A stretch of 23,298 nucleotides of DNA from DATFGK01 sp046712825 (GTDB lineage Bacteria; Actinomycetota; AC-67). Position numbers and translations under genes: made by a program. Position 1 is the stretch's first letter, and each line of letters opens with the position of its first letter. Shown piece by piece: positions 21,607 through 23,298 of this stretch. The DNA lies in the NCBI GenBank assembly GCA_046712825.1, contig JBKKCR010000058.1, forward strand, positions 1 to 23,298, in the 5' to 3' direction. The notes below the pieces were generated by a model. It saw only the letters and a list, made by a program, of their open reading frames with translations. It was not told the DNA's origin and searched no databases.

Positions 21607-21640
21607 GACAAAGTGACGTCAACGTTGACGTCACTTTGTC
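21607..21640. repeat. 34-bp perfect palindrome between convergent genes
   Basis: GACAAAGTGACGTCAAC is followed directly by its exact reverse complement, with no spacer. The 8-mer GTCAGACA occurs at both edges (21603-21610 and 21638-21645). GC content is near 47 percent, well below the surrounding DNA. It sits between the stops of the Kelch lipoprotein (21578) and the YtxH-like gene (21676). It could be a bidirectional terminator, a dispersed REP-like palindrome or a protein-binding site. Confidence 0.5.
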
Positions 21641-21675
21641 AGACACGTTGGGAACGAGATACCAGCCGGAGCCGG

Positions 21676-21927
21676 CTACGCGGGGAACGCCGCCGGCAAG
21701 ACGATTTCGTCGCCGTTGCGGTGACGGAGCTCGCCGACTTTGTGCGCCGCGGCGGTGACGGCTTCGGGGAGCTTCTCGGCGATCTCTGCCCGAAGCTTTT
21801 CCGCCTGCTGCGATTCCCAGATCTTCCGCGTCATCTGCTCGATCTGCTGATACCGCTGGTGCCCGGCCTTCGCACCCAGGATGTATCCCGCTGCGAAGCC
21901 CACCGCTAGTCCAAGCCTGAGTCGCAT
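21676..21927 (-). CDS. Small YtxH-like membrane-anchored protein
   Basis: This 83-residue protein has an N-terminal hydrophobic segment with the GAxxGYxxGAKAG pattern (LGLAVGFAAGYILGAKAGHQRYQQIEQM). It is followed by a helical, charged stretch (RKIWESQQAEKLRAEIAEKL) and a short tail. This layout is common in small actinobacterial proteins annotated as YtxH-like or general-stress-associated, with one membrane helix and a cytoplasmic helix. No enzyme motif is present. The ATG at 21925-21927 has an excellent ribosome binding site (GGAGGT, 7 bases upstream on the minus strand), which supports a real gene despite its size. It is divergent from the uracil-DNA glycosylase gene. Confidence 0.5.
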   Translation of the reverse strand: MRLRLGLAVGFAAGYILGAKAGHQRYQQIEQMTRKIWESQQAEKLRAEIAEKLPEAVTAAAHKVGELRHRNGDEIVLPAAFPA

Positions 21928-21987
21928 CTAAACCACCTCCGTACGCTTCCTTCCCACCGTGACCCTCGCTCAATCGGAAACGTGCCC

Positions 21988-21993
21988 TACCCT
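21988..21993 (+). promoter_or_regulatory. Candidate -10 element of a leaderless uracil-DNA glycosylase transcript
   Basis: TACCCT ends 6 bases before ATG 22000, the same spacing as at the Nudix and MFS genes, and there is no ribosome binding site. No clear -35 hexamer is seen. If this is right, the GTG at 21982 cannot be the start. Confidence 0.5.
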
Positions 21994-21999
21994 GGGGTG

Positions 22000-22695
22000 A
22001 TGTCCGATTCACTCCGTCGCGTCACCGTCGAGGTCGTCGAGTGTCGTCGCTGTCCGCGACTCGTGGCCTGGCGTGAGCAGGCGGCCCGGGAGGCGCCGGC
22101 CCGGTACCGCGGAGAGCGCTACTGGGCGCGTCCGGTGCCCGGCTTCGGCGATCCCAAAGCGCGGCTCTTCGTCGTGGGGCTCGCGCCCGCGGCGCACGGG
22201 GGCAACCGAACAGGACGAGCTTTCACAGGCGACCGCTCCGGCGAGTGGCTTTACCGCGCCCTCCACAGAGCCGGGTTCGCGAACCAGCCCACGAGCATTT
22301 CGGCCGACGACGGGCTGCAGTTGCTCGGCGCATACATCGCCGCGGTGGTGCGATGCGCGCCGCCCGACAACAAGCCGATGCCGCAGGAGCGGGACAACTG
22401 CCTCGAGTACCTCATGCGCGAGATCCGTCTTCTCGATCAGGTCCGCGTCGTCGTCGCGCTGGGGTCGTTCGCGTGGGACGGATTCCTGCGCGCGGCGGCT
22501 TCGCTCGGGCACATCACGCGGCCGAAGCCGCGCTTCGGTCACGGCGCCCGCGCCGAGATCGGACCCTGGATGCTGATCGGCTCGTATCACCCGAGCCAGC
22601 AGAACACTTTCACGGGGAAGCTGACGGAGCCGATGCTCGACGCGATCTTCTCGGAGGCCCGGCGGCTCAGCCGCCGCTCGTCCAGGTCGCGGTGA
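22000..22695 (+). CDS. Uracil-DNA glycosylase, family 5 (UDGb type)
   Basis: This 231-residue repair enzyme removes uracil and other deaminated bases from DNA. The family 5 motif GLAPAAHGGNRTGRAFTGD (60-78) has Ala where other UDG families carry the catalytic Asp or Asn. The second motif is GSYHPSQQNTFTG with His197. Four cysteines (Cys15 and Cys18 in ECRRCPRL, Cys119, Cys134) match the 4Fe-4S cluster ligands of this family. The start is ATG 22000, chosen because of the TACCCT element and the N-terminus expected for the family; GTG 21982 would add six residues. The 3' end overlaps the convergent, unrecognised gene by 29 bases. Such enzymes are frequent in GC-rich and thermophilic bacteria, where cytosine deamination matters. 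Confidence 0.5.
   Translation: MSDSLRRVTVEVVECRRCPRLVAWREQAAREAPARYRGERYWARPVPGFGDPKARLFVVGLAPAAHGGNRTGRAFTGDRSGEWLYRALHRAGFANQPTSISADDGLQLLGAYIAAVVRCAPPDNKPMPQERDNCLEYLMREIRLLDQVRVVVALGSFAWDGFLRAAASLGHITRPKPRFGHGARAEIGPWMLIGSYHPSQQNTFTGKLTEPMLDAIFSEARRLSRRSSRSR
22660..22676. terminator. Hairpin across overlapping convergent gene ends
   Basis: CGGCGG (22660-22665), loop CTCAG and CCGCCG (22671-22676) form a GC-only stem. It lies inside the last codons of the uracil-DNA glycosylase gene and spans the stop of the opposite gene at 22667. A termination role is plausible for either direction but there is no T-tract. Confidence 0.5.
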
Positions 22696-23298
22696 TCTGG
22701 TAGCAGGCGTCGGGTCCGCAAATCGCGTCGGAGAGATCCTCGAATCCGGAGCCGGGATCCGGGTTCGCCAGGGGGCGATACGAGGCAGTCCCCGCAACGA
22801 ACGGGATCCCGGCGCCGAGATGCTCGATCCGCCCCGGCCGATCGTTGAAGCCGAGTTCGAGGAACTCGAGCGGACGCGCGACGGCGCCGTACGCCTCCCG
22901 GCGGCAGTCCATGAGTGGCTCGTCGCACTCGTGCCCGCTGACGTAGAGCTTGGGCGTGACGCCCGGCGGGAGCCACAGGTCGAAGTCGATGTCGAGAGGG
23001 ATCGTCTGATCGTCGGTGACCTCGTAGAGAGGGAGGCGTATCCATCGGCCGCCGGCGCTCGCGTAGAGGGCCCAGTCCCCGGGATCGGGCGTCTGCTCGC
23101 CCGGTGCGCCGGCGGGGTTCAGGTTCGGCTCGCTGGCGCCGTCGAGGGAGCGCTCGATGTGGATGCTGTCGAGCGAGATGCGATGGCGAACGGCGGCGAC
23201 GTCCTTCGTCCAACCCGCCTCGACCGTGATCCCGAACCGTTGCGGCGCGGGAGCGTGTGGCAACTCGAACGACACCTTTACAACACCGCTCGCAGGAT
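22667..23298 (-). CDS. Unrecognised protein, 5' end beyond the window
   Basis: The frame is open to the right edge (in-frame residues PASGVVK precede the GTG at 23275), so the gene probably starts outside the window and the GTG is internal. At least 209 residues are present. The sequence is rich in beta-strand patterns (GVVKVSFELP, RFGITVEAGW, FDLWLPPGVTPKLYVSGHECDEP) and has paired cysteines (HEC...DC; ICGPDAC), which suggests an extracytoplasmic beta-sandwich domain with disulfides. I do not recognise a family and see no catalytic motif. It ends 29 bases inside the convergent uracil-DNA glycosylase gene. An opposite-frame artefact is unlikely because the frame is not simply the shadow of another gene over 22696-23298. 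Confidence 0.5.
   Translation of the reverse strand, partial: PASGVVKVSFELPHAPAPQRFGITVEAGWTKDVAAVRHRISLDSIHIERSLDGASEPNLNPAGAPGEQTPDPGDWALYASAGGRWIRLPLYEVTDDQTIPLDIDFDLWLPPGVTPKLYVSGHECDEPLMDCRREAYGAVARPLEFLELGFNDRPGRIEHLGAGIPFVAGTASYRPLANPDPGSGFEDLSDAICGPDACYQITATWTSGG

Overview
The window is about 23.3 kb of GC-rich bacterial chromosome, densely coding on both strands with short gaps. It looks like an uncultivated actinobacterium (Actinomycetota). The evidence is a dimeric glycyl-tRNA synthetase of the type seen in Streptomyces, a primary sigma factor with a short N-terminal region, an F420/FMN split-barrel (PPOX-type) protein, a surface protein with a C-terminal LPATG sorting signal, and start codons preceded by a bare TAnnnT -10 element, as in leaderless mRNAs. 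The class cannot be fixed from this sequence. I see no tRNA, rRNA, CRISPR array, integrase, transposase or phage gene.

Layout. (1) 1-1935: the 3' part of a long NfeD protein, a slipin/stomatin (SPFH) protein and a small membrane protein, with overlapping start and stop codons. (2) 1936-2977: a promoter-like site, a hairpin, a possible 16-residue leader ORF with a very strong ribosome binding site, and a RIO1-type kinase. (3) 3018-5315: a terminator-like inverted repeat, a small PPOX-type oxidoreductase on the minus strand, and a Nudix hydrolase overlapping or abutting glyS. (4) 5312-8878, minus strand: an MFS exporter followed by an exported GH31 glycosidase. (5) 8951-13126: pyruvate phosphate dikinase (ppdK) with a lysine-rich N-terminal tail, then a second MFS transporter. 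(6) 13137-16193, minus strand: a 1018-residue cell-wall-anchored Asp-box/BNR propeller protein. (7) 16393-21578: a promoter and operator-like palindrome driving dgt, dnaG, rpoD and a Kelch-repeat lipoprotein in one tight operon. (8) 21579-23298: a 34-bp perfect palindrome, a small YtxH-like protein (minus), a family 5 uracil-DNA glycosylase (plus), and an unrecognised gene that runs off the right edge (minus).

How it fits together. glyS, ppdK, dgt, dnaG and rpoD, all on the plus strand, form a backbone of translation, replication and transcription initiation genes. Accessory genes (GH31 with MFS; MFS and the surface protein) sit between them, mostly on the minus strand. Four of the five convergent gene junctions carry an inverted repeat; the fifth shares one CTAG as both stop codons.

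I found no clear new multi-gene system. The observations most worth a second look are the 34-bp palindrome at 21607-21640, the leader region before the RIO1 kinase, the replacement of the usual regulatory threonine in PPDK, the palindrome next to the dgt-dnaG-rpoD promoter, and the large LPATG protein.
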